Positions 24,083-36,210 of a stretch of 64,000 bases of DNA are shown piece after piece. This stretch comes from Aquatica leii (lineage: Eukaryota > Arthropoda > Insecta > Coleoptera > Lampyridae). The stretch covers positions 60,660,093-60,724,092 of the forward strand of contig CM069437.1 of assembly GCA_035610365.1 (NCBI GenBank), in the 5' to 3' direction. Each line of letters begins with the position of its first letter. Position 1 is the first letter of the stretch. Made by a program: the position numbers and the translations under genes. The notes beneath the pieces were generated by a model. The model worked only from the letters and a program-made list of their open reading frames with translations. It ran no database searches and had not been told where the DNA came from.

Positions 24083-24400
24083 CTAGGCGGTGTCTCTCAG
24101 AATGACGCAAAAAAAAAGATTATCCTCAATAAGAGCTTTTGGACTTGTTTGTTTCCGTGCCCATGGCAGTATAGTCTTGACAAACCATTCTTTAAAAGTG
24201 GCACAATTAAGCCATCCCGACTTAGAAGTATTGTATCTTGCTTGAAAAGGACTGCTCATACAACACAAGTCGTATAATCCTTCTGCTTTGTAGACTGTGT
24301 GTTGTGTAAAGACGTAATCAGGTGCTATAACAGCAAATATGACTGAGATGCAAGTTTTAAAGTTGTTTAAAACGCATTGTTACATGCAAAAGATGGAACT
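24083..24400 (-). pseudogene. pogo-family DDE transposase fragment
   Basis: On the minus strand a frame reads SVIFAVIAPDYVFTQHTVYK, then a FQARYNTSKSGWLN segment, FKEWFVKTILPWAR and ALIEDN. The pogo/Tigger transposase core has the same order: VMFA, PPYVVYKA, YNxTKSGWFD, FxDWFxxxLLP and a final DN. The first catalytic Asp is outside the recognisable part. The sequence dies out after a TAG near 24.08 kb. It is a short internal scrap of a cut-and-paste transposase without visible inverted repeats. Confidence 0.65.
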
Positions 24401-24550
24401 ATGTCACTGCCTGAAATGAGGTAACACAAATGATGTTGTGCCGCTGCTCAGTGGAGACGGGGTGGGTTATATTTTAAAATTCCGTGATAACTCGGAAACG
24501 AGATTGACATAAAATCGAAATAAAAAAGGTAAAAACTCAAAATCGGTTAG

Positions 24551-26142
24551 GGCGCCAATCAAGGACACGATGATTGTAGCTTCCGGACCCCTGATAATCC
24601 AAAAGCTCATCTGGTTGGTTACAACCCCTGAACTTACCTCGAGTTGTAACTGGCTTAATCCTGAAATGTTCTTAAAATTTTTCGTACGCGGCAGCTAAAT
24701 GAATAAAAGCTCTTTACAGTTTAACAATTCAACATTTATTAACTGAATAATATTAAAAATAAATGATAAAAAAATAATGAATATCCAAGAAACTTGGATA
24801 AAAATAATAAGTGAAATAAAAAAATTCACAAACGGAATATAAAAATTCAAATATATATAAGGAAAAAAAATAATAAAGCGTTAACTTATTTTTCAATAAT
24901 ACACAAAAATAATAAAATTCAAGGCCTTGACCGCATACCTAATCCGCAAACAACAAACAAAAATAAAAAAAAATACAAAAGTCATAAAATATACGTCCGA
25001 AACTTTGCTTCGAACTAAACGTCCAAGCAAATTATATGTTACATTATCTTTCATGCATGAATAAGGCTTACTTTTACATACACAAAACAAAATTAATTAA
25101 TTAAAGCGAACTTCACGCAAACACCTTCAAGTGTTTTTCAAAGCTTTTAAATCATATCGATCGCGGTTCACTTCACGGTAATAACAAATTCGATAAATAC
25201 CTTTACTCAATTGTATACTCCAGATGAACTGTCGACCACAGCGGTTCCAGAAGCTACGAATTTAGATTGAACTCGGGACGGTCTAGGTGTACAGTAGTCG
25301 AAGACAAGCTCGGTGGGACCCCCAAACAATAGAATTCCGGCGGAAGATTTATTTCACTATTTAATTGAAATCCGCACAAAAGCGAAGACAGGATTTTTCA
25401 CACAAAACATCGAAAATAAATCCAACTCGAACGTGAGTTTTATTATGGATACCATGAAGTTCTTTAAACCGTAAAATTACGAATTTGGAAAATTATTATT
25501 TCTCATCACACCACTCAATTTTCACGGCACCATTTGTTTAACTTCCGCGGTATTCTTAATTGCGACCAAAAGATTGATTGATTCCCAAAAACAAAATTTT
25601 ACTCCTTATAACACCTCGTGATCCCACTTAATTCACAAACTTGCGCCGTAAAATCTTTGTAAAAGATAGAACACTAAACAAAGTAACTTAACAAAGATGA
25701 AAAATATTGTCCCCACGTACGTTACGTCACGTACGCACACGAAAAGACAGGAAATGTTCTCACGAAACGCTCGCTTAATTAAATTATCAAGTGATCTAAA
25801 TCACGCTCGTAAATGACCTCAACATAAACAAAAGTAGATTCTAAGAAAAATCGATAAAATTACATTCCAAACAGGAAGTCATAAATTAGCTATAGTTGTT
25901 ATTCCATTGAAATACCCAGAAGTAAAAACACTAAATCAAAATCAAGACCACGGAAATTTATGCGTTTAAAAAAAACAAACCAATAATAATTGTGAAATAA
26001 CCATCAAATACAAATAAACTTAAATCAAACGTAATAAAATAACAAGTAAAACGTTTTCGATGCTAACATCGAACTAATCAATCGAAAAAAAAACAGAAAA
26101 CCGGAAAATTCAGCCAGATGAATCTAATTACGGGGTCTTACA
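24551..26142 (-). repeat. Possible long terminal repeat with primer-binding-site-like motif
   Basis: Read on the minus strand, the segment starts TGTAAGACCCCGTAATTAG, a start common in arthropod Gypsy LTRs. At the other end is TGGCGCCCTAACC, which resembles a retroelement primer-binding site (24551-24557 holds the TGGCGCC). The body is about 1.58 kb of AT-rich sequence with GC-richer patches and no coding frame. The expected terminal CA before the site is not clear, no second LTR is in the window, and the sequence just inside is a pogo scrap, so the call is weak. Confidence 0.28.
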
Positions 26143-26149
26143 TAAAAGA

Positions 26150-29100
26150 TTCATGACTAAAATCCAACGCCGGTTACAGCATTCCGGATAATAGAATATA
26201 CAATTTTGATCCTGAATCATCCGATAAATTTGTCTCGTTACGATTTACTATATTCTCCGTACAAACGTCTTTGAGAGTGTTCTCCAAGTTGTTAGAAAAG
26301 TCATTTTATTCTTTCTCATCTTTCTCACCCCAAATTTTTTTAATGTTTAAGTCTTCGTAAGTCTATTCATATGTCTAGAAATAAAGCTTAAACACCAATC
26401 TATGCCTAGAAAATTATCTGCTACAAACTTCACGCTGACTCCGTTCTTGTTTAAATTTTACTAATATTCTTAAGTCTAATAAGGTTAATGGACAACCGAA
26501 TTAGGTCAAAGCAATTAAGATGTCAATCAACTGCCTTTTTTCGACTTCTTGTAAACATATTTGTCTCCTAACTTTCTCTGGGTGTTTGTCTTTTTTATTA
26601 GACAATGATAATACTTATAATTGCTGCTTATCACATAGTGTTGGTAAGTTTATTTAAAAATGGTACTAAGCTATGTCGGGGCAAGTCAGTTGAAAAGAAA
26701 GCCAGAGAACCAATGATTTCACAATGCCAAACATTGCAAGCACGTTCTTCTTGTTCTTGTTCTTTAATATGTATGCTTTTTCATTGGTAAATTTGATTTC
26801 TACTTGTTATTTTCATACCTAAAAATATTTGTGGTTTTTGCTCTTAATTCTTGGTTTAAATATTTTAATATTTTATCTACTTTTTTATGTATCTGTCATA
26901 ATCACTCTATTGTCTACCCAAATGACCATTTGCATACCATTTTCAATGTAATGACAACCATCATTTAAAGATATCTGTAAACTAATTTTTGCCAATAAAT
27001 AATAAAAACAGGTTTTAAGGATTGTGGAAGTTCTCATAAGTTATACAGGAACTTGTTGACTTTGCCAACTTTTCTTTGATCACAGTTTATCCCTTCGGGA
27101 AGCTTAATCAGTGTTTTATTTTCCATTTAGGAAGGCTGTTAGTAAATCTAATCAAATTATACTTTATGTCATTACTCATTCAGTTTCTAAAAGTCGTAAT
27201 TCTAACTAAATTTTACGAAGCCGTTGGTTGCGGACCCCACTATCTGTAAAATCTTAAATTTATTACGGGACCACATCGGTGGCCGTGGGTACTTTTACTG
27301 GCATATTTTAAATCGCTGTGAGCGGTCAATTTTGATAAGAACCTTGTCCGTTAAACTGTAAGTAATTCTTCTTTATATTTAGTTTTCATCACCGATAAAT
27401 TCTATTGCGCTTTTAGCGATTACGCCGTAATGAAAAAATTTTTGATATACTAGTAGGATATAGACGATTTTTGATTGAGTTGTCGTTTGCAGGTAGTAAA
27501 AATAATGACGTCGGCTTTTAATACTTTTAAAATTCTTATAACGAGTTTTCTGGGGGCAAAGCAACTTTTCTGCATTGTCTGCGTAACACGGTATGTTGAG
27601 TCAAGTTTTTCCTTCTGTGTTAAGATTGTCTTTTCTTGCTCTGCCGAAGACACCACAGCCGCAAAAAGCTTCAATATAAAGTTTAAGAAGATTACTCCGC
27701 GATAGTTATCAGAGTTTCTTATTTCCTTTCTTGTATATCGGTACTATATAGCTTTATTTTTACTGATTTAGTATACACGTTTCTTCTATTATTTTATTAA
27801 ACAATTTGTGTGATTATTAAGTTATTGTTTTGCCTTCATACTTAAGCAATTCATTGTGTCTTAAGAATTTTCTATTTTTCATTTTAGTAATGGCTTGTTC
27901 AAGTTGTATGTTTATTATTATTGTTGTTATTAGCTTCTTATTCTTCCTCCATTACTTAATCTCTTCGATTATCGTATACGTTGAAAAAACGTACGTTGCC
28001 ATTCGCTTTTTTGTATGTTGTTAATAGTAACTGTTTTACTTACTTTTTTTTTCTGATTTCGTATCATCTCTCATATCTGTTTCTGTGCGCTGTACAAATC
28101 GTGTTTTATTTGTTTTAAATGTCGTTCTTAGCAGTTTTGTTTTAATTGTTTTATTTGTTGTTTGTCTTATTTCTTATTCGTACCTATCTTGCTTTTTTGT
28201 TTTGTGTTCTAGTTGTTTTATTCTTTAAGAATGCTTTTTTTACTGCTAGTTCTCTGATTTCCCTAAAAAATCCAGTGGGCAAGTGCGTCTGGTTTAATAA
28301 GACATAATAAAACCTTGTTTACGTAAGATCTGTTATTGCGTATACAAAAAATCCTGTCGTTATTGTTATAAATAATTCTCAGCAAACTGTAACTACCGAT
28401 TTTTTAAAATAAATTACAAATTAGTTGATAGATTGAGCTATGAGATTAAGTTTTTGTATATGCTGCTAAAATGCATTTCTGTGTTTTTCGTTATTATTTA
28501 TTATGCAAAAAAAGACAAAAAAACTGAAACATTTTATCGTTTTTTTATTGTTACTATATTGATTCTACATTTTGCTTTAATTTTTACGTAACAATAAAAT
28601 TGCAAATGTTTAATTTTTTGCTAGAAACAAAACTGTTATAGATTCGTTTATATAAAGAAAACCTCAACTATTTTTTTAACTTAAAGAAAATACTGTTTAG
28701 GTAAATTAAAATAAACAATTACATTATACATTATAACAAAAAAAATTAAAAGATTAAGTGAGTCATCATAAGTAGTGATCTTTTTATGATGATGAACTTT
28801 AAATAATTAATTGATACGATTTAAACCATATTATAAAAATACCAAAACATCTGCTTCTTTTTTTTCTTCTTCTTTTTTGCCACTTTCCTATTATGAGTAT
28901 GCCGTTTTAGCTCTCCGCAACTCTCATACATCCCAGTCACTTGCTCTGAGATCTCTAGCTATCATCGCATTATCTATATATTTTTTATCGTATGTCGATG
29001 TATCTTTCCGTTTTTTTCCTAGAGGGGGGGCACTTATGTTATGGTTTTAGACATGACCGTACCATTGCAGTGCTCTATTTTCCAATTTTTGGTTGTTCTT

Positions 29101-30180
29101 TATTCTAATTCTTAGTTTTGTTTATTTGCTGGTAATCTTGTATACATTTCTTCCATTTATTTTTGATTACTATAAATGTTACTTTTGCAGCTCTTTTATG
29201 TTTGGTTACACCACATCTTCCAATTATTTTCTCTCTTTGATTCTTTATTTTTGTTTGACTTAAGACTATGCTATATCAAATTTTTTAAATTCCAAGAGTA
29301 TTTCAGACGGATAGCAGGTCACACGCCTCATCCTTTTATTCTTCGGAGGACCATTTTTTCCGTTCTCGTCTGTCCTGACGCTGCTTCTCACCGGGATTGG
29401 TTATCGCAATCCTTTATAGGGTTTCTCAAATTGCCGAGGAACACCACTATGAAGTGAGAAACGAAATTGAGTGGGGAACCAACTTAGCGCTAATAAGAAA
29501 CAGAATCATATATTATCTTTATCGTCCCACTTATTCTTTATATACCAAAATATTTCTGATAAAAAATACAGCTTATAATATCAAAAAACATCAAAATTTA
29601 TAAATTAAAAAAAGTAATTTACAAAGTTTACAAACATTTTTTTACTGGTTTCTTGACACCCGCTCACTCACAGCACAGTGACGCTAAAAACATTTTTGAC
29701 ATACACACTAAATTTTGAACGGAAAAAAATATTGTTGCAATATATGCAAGCAGCATGAGCTTCTTCATCAAAGTCTTCTTCGATACCTTAATCTTTATCT
29801 TTTTTACTTTTTTTTATCATCTCACCTAATTTCTTCTACTTTTTTTGTTCATTTATGTCAAAAAGTAAATTTATATGTCGTGGTTATCTTTGATCACATT
29901 TTAGTGTGTTTCGTGGAAGAATGATGAAACTTTTAATGCTCAAATACGTTGTCAGATATGTGTAATAGATTTGCAAATGTAGCGTTTAAATAGATTTTAG
30001 TTAAAAAAACAATTACTTGAAAATGTGTCTCGATTCTTCTAGGCTTTTTGGTTAAATTTTTGTCTCTAGTAAGATTGCAAAGAAATTAAATATTGTTAAA
30101 CACAATAGGTACAAGATTGCTATTTATGTTTTAAAAACTGGCAACACCGGTAAAGTTTGACATTAACTCGCAAAAGTTTT
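26150..30180. other. Long T-rich stretch with no supported gene
   Basis: Short frames occur on both strands but are dominated by Phe, Leu, Ser and Tyr from T-rich sequence. I could not assign any to a family. No inverted repeats, RNA genes or transposon ends were supported by eye. Confidence 0.45.
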
Positions 30181-30185
30181 GAGTT

Positions 30186-30624
30186 ATGATTTATTACGAC
30201 TTTCGACGTAGTCTAACTCAAAAACAGTGCATCAATCAACTTAATTTAACTTTTGGCGATAAAGAGCCGTCCACCGCCACTGTATATCGCTACTACACTG
30301 AATTCAAACGTGACCTTTGTTCACTCACAGACGAAGTTAAAGAAAGTCGTCCAAAACTAATTGAAGAAGATTATCATGTGACATATTGCAAAATCGAGAC
30401 ATGTTTAAGCATTAGTATGACCAGAATATATAAGATTTTACACAAACATTTGGATGTTCAAAAGCTGTGTGCGCGTTAGATTCGAAATTTGTTGAAAAAT
30501 GTTTTAAAAAAACGCTCGTGTCGATTGGCGCTATAAAATGATTACAAAATACAACTGAGGTGCATTTAAAGCCATATTCAGCATCGTCATAGGTGACCAG
30601 ATGTGGATTTATGCGTATTAGCTA
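30186..30624 (+). pseudogene. mariner transposase, N-terminal half
   Basis: The first 97 codons start MIYYDFRRSLTQKQCINQL and continue with FGDKEPSTATVYRYYTEF, HVTYCKIETCLSISMTRIYK and ILHKHLDVQKLCAR. This is the paired helix-turn-helix DNA-binding region of mariner transposases of the IYYDFRRGL type. A TAG closes the frame at 30.48 kb. In another frame, GDQMWIYAY at about 30.59-30.62 kb matches the first catalytic block (GDESWIYAY) of the DD34D core, so the first Asp is kept. The similarity then stops abruptly at a join to a pogo-type sequence. The other catalytic residues are absent, so it is inactive. Confidence 0.75.
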
Positions 30625-31290
30625 GAAAAGAAAGGGCCAATCGGCAGTTTAGGTGTTTTAATGTGCACACATTTTGGTCAGTATAAACTGCCAGGACCTA
30701 CACTTCTTGTATGTGATAGATTTTCTATCCACCTTGATTTTATTATTGCTGAAGCCGCGTTTGGTATCACTTTATTATGTTTGCCATCAAACACAACGCA
30801 TGAGCTCCAGCTTCTTGATATAGTTGCATTTCGCTCTTTTGAAGCACGCTGGGATTAGGAACTTTTACCTTATGGGATACTTACCCTTAACAAAGCCTAA
30901 ATTAGGCCAGATTTAATATGACTTTATTCCGTGTTTAGCCCAAGTGCATGACACCAGAAAATATCAGTAAATTTAGAAGTACAGGATTGTTCCCTCTAAA
31001 TCCTGATGTAGCTTTTGCACCTTTGTTACTAACGGAACGAACCATGCCTAATGCAATAATCAGAGAGCATAATGGGGACATTGAAGAAACTAAAGTTCTC
31101 AAACGGCAGAGAGTGACATTTTTTCAGACGATGACGTTCCATTGGCAGCTAGAAAAATTAATCCAGTTCTTTAACAACCTTCTCCAGTTACTTCAACGTC
31201 AGATGATGAAATTTCTTTAGACGATGCTGTTCTATTTGCAGCTACAAAAATCAATGCAGCTCCTCATTATTTAATTAACTTTAACAATTG
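30625..31290 (+). pseudogene. pogo-family DDE transposase, C-terminal part
   Basis: The plus-strand frame at 30661-30858 reads GPTLLVCDRFSIHLDFIIAE, then FGITLLCLPSNTTHELQLLD. This is the last part of the pogo/CENP-B-like DDE core, normally DGHSSH, LLCLPPNTTHxLQPLD; here DR.SIH replaces DGHSSH. A second frame at 30948-31220 has MTPENISKFRSTGLFPLNPD, the conserved region after the core, followed by an acidic Ser-rich tail readable in a shifted frame to about 31.29 kb. A stop and at least two frameshifts break it. It directly follows the mariner fragment on the same strand. Confidence 0.7.
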
Positions 31291-31299
31291 CTTATTTTT

Positions 31300-34200
31300 T
31301 TACCTGCCATGTAACTAAAATTTGTGATAAAACAGATGCCTAAAGAGGTGCGTACTCATCCGCACAAAACGTTCTCTTTTATAGACATTTAAAGTATTTT
31401 GATGCTCTTTCTCATCGAAAAGTTCTAAAGAAATTGTGTTAAGTTCGTCATCAATCTCCTCCAGTTACAATAAACTGCTTCTGACTTCTACTTATTTATT
31501 AGATTTAATAGATACTAACTTCTGTCGTAGGTAGCCGTGAGTCGGATTGTCAGTACCTAAATTTTTCGAGTAAACCGTGCCCTAGGGCCACCTATTTTTA
31601 CGTGTAGAAAGTAATGTTATAAAGAAACGAACGTCTGGGTTAGATAAAAAGAAATACCCCAAACCTGTAATTCTCAAATGTGCGTAAAACAATAAAACAA
31701 TCTAGTTATCACAGACAGAAAATTTTGTTTATTTTGACTAGTAACTGTACAAAAAAAGAGATAGACAAGTATCAACGGTAAAGTTTTAGTTACAATGTAG
31801 ATGTCGGCACACTCTTAACATGAACAATAAATACAATCGACATGAGCTAAAAGCTACGCCACTGCTACTAACCAAGATTGTTACACAGAAATATAGCTAT
31901 TAGATACGCCGTGTAAATGGCGCTTAAATCGTAATTATACCGTATCCAGTAAAAACAAAGAAAGATATCGAAGATCTGGAAGCATAAGTGCCTACTTTAA
32001 TATACCGCATCAATCAATTAAAAGCGGTGGTAATAAAAACTAAACGCATTCACGATACCTTATGATTAGAGATTAAAATTTCCCCGAACCGCTTGACGTC
32101 AAGTGTACGAGTGAGATATACTTGCTTGGGGTTTTAATTACTCTGTAAGTATCCACAAGCGTCGTGCCGCTTCTAATTCCCTTACAGAAACATTATTACA
32201 GTACGATGACAAATGATTTAATAATTTATTGTTAGCAATAAATGACACAAGAATGACGATTACATTGACGATCTTTGTAGATTAAGATGTTTAAATTAGT
32301 AATGCGCACATATAGTGCTTCTTACACCGTATCAAATTTGTTGTAAATTAGAACAGTTAAATTAGTAACGCTTCTTACTCCGACTAAAATTCTCACTTTG
32401 TGGAAAGCGAAGTGTAAGTACTACCCTACACCACACAGTCGTATTGATCTATTATTATGCGCGTTTCCGTTTGGGTCGCCATTGTATTAAAAGTAACTAA
32501 TAAATAATAATAATAAGATTGCTAGAATATTATCTCGTAAAGTATCCATCCATTATAGTATCTTTTGTTCTTAAAGATCACGCCGCACTTGTTTTTGAGT
32601 AGACGCGATTATGATGTTGGTTAATCCAATAGCAAGCTTAACTGCTTAATTAAGTGAACATTTGTGGATATAAAGAAGAGCTAAAACAAATAAGCAAAAT
32701 TTGATAAACGTGGTCACGTGCGAATCAAGTAAGTATTAATTTCCAAACGAACATCGAACAAAAAGCTTGAGAAAATTGTCTACCGCTCTTTTTATCGCTT
32801 ACGTGCAAATTTCTTAAAACGTATCCATAAGGTATCTGTTGATAAATGACAAAACTGCAACCCTTGCAAAACCTTTAGGTTTTATTGCTAGTGAAACACG
32901 TCATACCTCAGTAACAAATTACAACGTTCAACAAACAACAGGATACCTTTTCTCTGAGAAACCCGACCAATCAACCAAGAGATCTCCAACACTAAAACTT
33001 GTAGTTGTATCAACTTGTGAACAGTGCTATCCATCGGTAAACAAACTACATAGGAGTCATGGTCATGTAAAGCTTGTGAAACGGAGGACTAACTTGACAT
33101 GCGAATTTGCGTAAAATTTTCAGCTTAGTTTAATGAGGTTAGTTTCGAGCCTGACGATGATGAAGATTTTGAGTGTTGTTGACTTTTTTTGCATTTATGT
33201 ATTTTTTTCATTTTTGTGTCATAAAATAAATTAAACCACAACTGTGAGCCATGTAATCCGACGACATTGATAATATGGCCCAAGTGTAGTGTCAAGAATT
33301 TTTACATATAAATCTATTACGACTCGAGCTAAATTGCATAGGTATGTCAGCCACGTACCCACCAATTATGACAAAAAAAACGTGCCTTAAAACATTCAGG
33401 TTTAATTAAAAGCACAATTAAAGTGGGCCATGTTTCCCTCTAGTGCCTTAGTTCTACAAATATATAACATTAAAAAATTCTTATAAAAACAAACTTCTCT
33501 GTGTTGGTGACAATGATTGGATATTATGCCATCATAAATAACTTAAGCGACTTAATTTATCAGTGAGGTTATTTGAAATCGAATTTTAATTTTGGGTGTA
33601 CTAAAAAAATCTCGTTACAATAAATAAAACATATACAGTTATTAATAAATTATTAATGTAATAGCAAAATTACAGAATAACTTTTAATTTTTTCCTTTAT
33701 TATGTGTTCTACCGTGTGAGGCTTTGATGTTGGAGCTGACAGAACTAAGTTAGATGTAGATAACCTCAAAATACTTGCAGAAGCTTTTGTTGAAATTACT
33801 CGCTCACCAGCGCTGTAACAAAAGTTTCTTTTATAATTGTTTTATTTATTCTAAAAAAATATAGCATAAGATAATTAATATATTAAAAAAACTACTGTGT
33901 ACCCAACTAGAATTTTTCAAATCTAAACATAAATGATAGTATAAGGACGCTAAGCGTCCGGGTGCAGTATAATCTGATGACCCGCAGGGCTGATAGAAAA
34001 CTAATAAAATAAAATTTATCCAGATGTAGCAATACTTCAAACAATAGATTTTTAATTATAAATATAATCTTTTTAGGGTTTAGTACGTATTCAACAAATA
34101 AAAATTTTTGTGTTATATTAACATTGACAACTTTACAGTAATTTTAAGAATTTATTTATTTAGTTAACAAAAACTTATATTTTTTACTTCATTATAATTT

Positions 34201-34900
34201 AGTCATAATGCCTAGGGTACGAGATACGTAAACATATACATAGCAACTGGGGCATAATCATGAAGTTTTTGTCATATTTTTGTTTAGATTTAGATGATAA
34301 CAATTTTTCTATTTCTTTTAGTGCATTTTTTTCAACTTATTTGGGTATAATGCTTACACAATCAGCATTATTGTAAAATTAATTCTGACAAATAAATGAA
34401 TAAACGTTAAATAATTTATTGTTATAGAATATTAGATAGATTTAATAAAATAAAAACTAAAATAAATGCTCATTTTTAATTTTTATATTATATAAAGTAA
34501 ACAATAAAATCTTGTATGCACTACTGGCGTTACTGGATGATTACGCTCTTGGTGCATAAATAGCATTGCATGCGTTATCTATACTATAAAGTCAATACTT
34601 TAAATTTTTTCAACTCGGTTACTTGTTTTTGAGTTATTTTTATTTATAATTAAAACGTTTTTTTTAAGTTAATTCTGAAAAGATATTCACAGATATGTAG
34701 ATAATAATAATTTTTACATAATGCAAGATTCTAAACAACGGTATTTTAATGTTGTAAATATTATGCAAAAACTTTTTTTTTTTGGTATGACGATATAAAA
34801 TGTATAAATTTTTCAACAGCTTTCTGGTGTTGGTAAGTCTAAATTAGTCTCGTACGCCTTGCTTATTTTTTTTATCATGTTTCTGTTTATTAACCACAAA
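31300..34900. other. AT-rich stretch upstream of the membrane-protein exon, no supported gene
   Basis: A 91-codon plus-strand frame at 32839-33114 has two Cys (CEQC) but no recognisable domain. The stretch could contain upstream exons or the promoter of the gene at 34.9 kb, but I could not locate them. A 15-bp palindrome lies at 33945-33959. Confidence 0.4.
33945..33959. repeat. Palindrome GGACGCTAAGCGTCC
   Basis: Seven-base arms surround a single A. It lies in a GC-richer patch (about 33.94-34.00 kb) inside very AT-rich DNA. It may belong to a dispersed repeat. Confidence 0.5.
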
Positions 34901-34912
34901 TAGTATATATAG

Positions 34913-34926
34913 TTTTTATGTTACAG
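34913..34926 (+). promoter_or_regulatory. Candidate splice acceptor before the membrane-protein exon
   Basis: The sequence TTTTTATGTTACAG ends in a consensus CAG and follows an AT-rich intron-like stretch. It overlaps the ATG at 34918, so that ATG may be intronic. Confidence 0.45.
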
Positions 34927-35829
34927 ATACACGATTCAAGTTATGGTGGTGACTCAGAAGAAGATATATTTGCAATTTATCATCAAAGTGCAGCGGCAAA
35001 CGCTTTACTTTACGTTGGTCTTGGAACAACTGCCATAGGAAGTGTCGTTTTCTTTGTTGGTTCTGGGGATAAAGGTTTCAAAACGTTAGAACTTCGACTT
35101 ATAGGGCCTACGTTAGTAGCATGTGGCCTATTATGTTGCCTAATACGTATATTGTTGTGCGCGTGTCCATCAACTTGTATTAGAAGAAGAAAGAAAACCC
35201 GACTTAAAAACGTATGTCCACTTAACACTACTCGATTTGCTGTGCCCGAGCGTGAAAAACAAACTGCGGATTTTGTGGCAGTGGATCCGACAACTTCTTT
35301 AATATCCAAGCAGAAGAAAAGAGTGTCGATAGCGCAACAAAAACCAATACCTAGTACAAGCACAGCAGAAGATTTTCCTTCACATTTAATTTACAAAGAA
35401 AGTGAACCTGAAAACAAACCACATACAATAATTGAGTGTAGACCTACGATTCCTATAATTACAGTTCCAGATTTTACAGACTTTTCAGATACCAATTTAC
35501 CGAGAGACGAATCTAGTATAGAATTACAAAATTTAGAATTGGCCTACGAATTAGAAAGTGTTTCGAGTAACGATAGTGACAGTATTATAATCGAAAACGA
35601 CAGTAATAGACCTCCATCAAAACTTACACGAACTCGTGTTCCAGTTCATGGTGTAATTGTCGATACGTCGTACGATAAAGAAACGTCTTTAAGCGTAGTG
35701 GTCGAAAGAAGTGACAATAGTGAATGTAGTATCGATAAAAATAATAAACCTAACGGCGAAAAATCTACTGACAGTGAAAGATTAACGCATAGTGGTATTT
35801 TACTAAGTCCGTTACAACTAGAACGATAA
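34927..35829 (+). CDS. Two-pass membrane protein, probable terminal exon of a host gene (function unknown)
   Basis: This is the only long frame that looks like ordinary cellular coding sequence. Two hydrophobic segments are visible: about residues 27-49 (ALLYVGLGTTAIGSVVFFVG) and 60-83 (LIGPTLVACGLLCCLIRILL). A Cys-rich CACPSTC motif and a basic RRRKK stretch follow, so the long tail is probably cytoplasmic. The remaining 210 or so residues are polar, Ser/Thr/Glu-rich and likely disordered. A TTTTTATGTTACAG just before the exon is a good splice acceptor, so I start after it in phase 0. Starting at the ATG at 34918 (MLQ...) is the alternative. I do not recognise the family; the architecture is loosely like TMEM200-type proteins, which is a guess. 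Confidence 0.6.
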   Translation: MHDSSYGGDSEEDIFAIYHQSAAANALLYVGLGTTAIGSVVFFVGSGDKGFKTLELRLIGPTLVACGLLCCLIRILLCACPSTCIRRRKKTRLKNVCPLNTTRFAVPEREKQTADFVAVDPTTSLISKQKKRVSIAQQKPIPSTSTAEDFPSHLIYKESEPENKPHTIIECRPTIPIITVPDFTDFSDTNLPRDESSIELQNLELAYELESVSSNDSDSIIIENDSNRPPSKLTRTRVPVHGVIVDTSYDKETSLSVVVERSDNSECSIDKNNKPNGEKSTDSERLTHSGILLSPLQLER

Positions 35830-36210
35830 GATTGTTTTTCTTTGTTTTGTTGTTAGACGCTAAAATTCAAACAATGCATTGTTGATGTTGCTCGTCTACT
35901 CATTACCGTCATCGCTAAGTACCTGATTACTCCACTAGTTATATTTTAATGACATTTCTTTTTAGTTAAAACGCTCGGTGTTATACTTTAAGAACGTCAT
36001 CGATTATTAACTATATATAAGTGCGCGATTTCCAAATTTCCATACGTCAATTTTGTCGATACCAAAGCAACAAGTTCCTAATTGCATTGCTTGAATTTAA
36101 TTTTTTTTATAGTAAATAAATGGAATTGATTAATAGATTATATCTAGCAATGTGCATTGTGTTGTATCCAATACAACATTTATAATTTTTAATTGCGTTG
36201 GAATAAAAAA
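35830..36210 (+). other. Presumed 3' UTR with polyadenylation signals
   Basis: Two AATAAA hexamers (36115-36120 and 36202-36207) follow the stop codon of the membrane-protein exon by 290-380 bases. They are consistent with the exon being terminal. Confidence 0.4.

Noticed and set aside
27379-27705. Overlapping frames on both strands, one with a YADNAEK string
   Set aside because: It briefly resembles a reverse transcriptase YADD motif, but no flanking RT motifs could be found in any frame.
28811-29457. Plus-strand frames of 79 and 93 codons
   Set aside because: Low-complexity Phe/Ser/Leu sequence without domains; antisense also gives nothing recognisable.
33846-34040. 64-codon minus-strand frame over the GC-rich palindrome
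   Set aside because: No domain and strongly biased ends; treated as part of an anonymous repeat.
35010-35363. 117-codon minus-strand frame
   Set aside because: It overlaps the membrane-protein exon in antisense and shows no domain.
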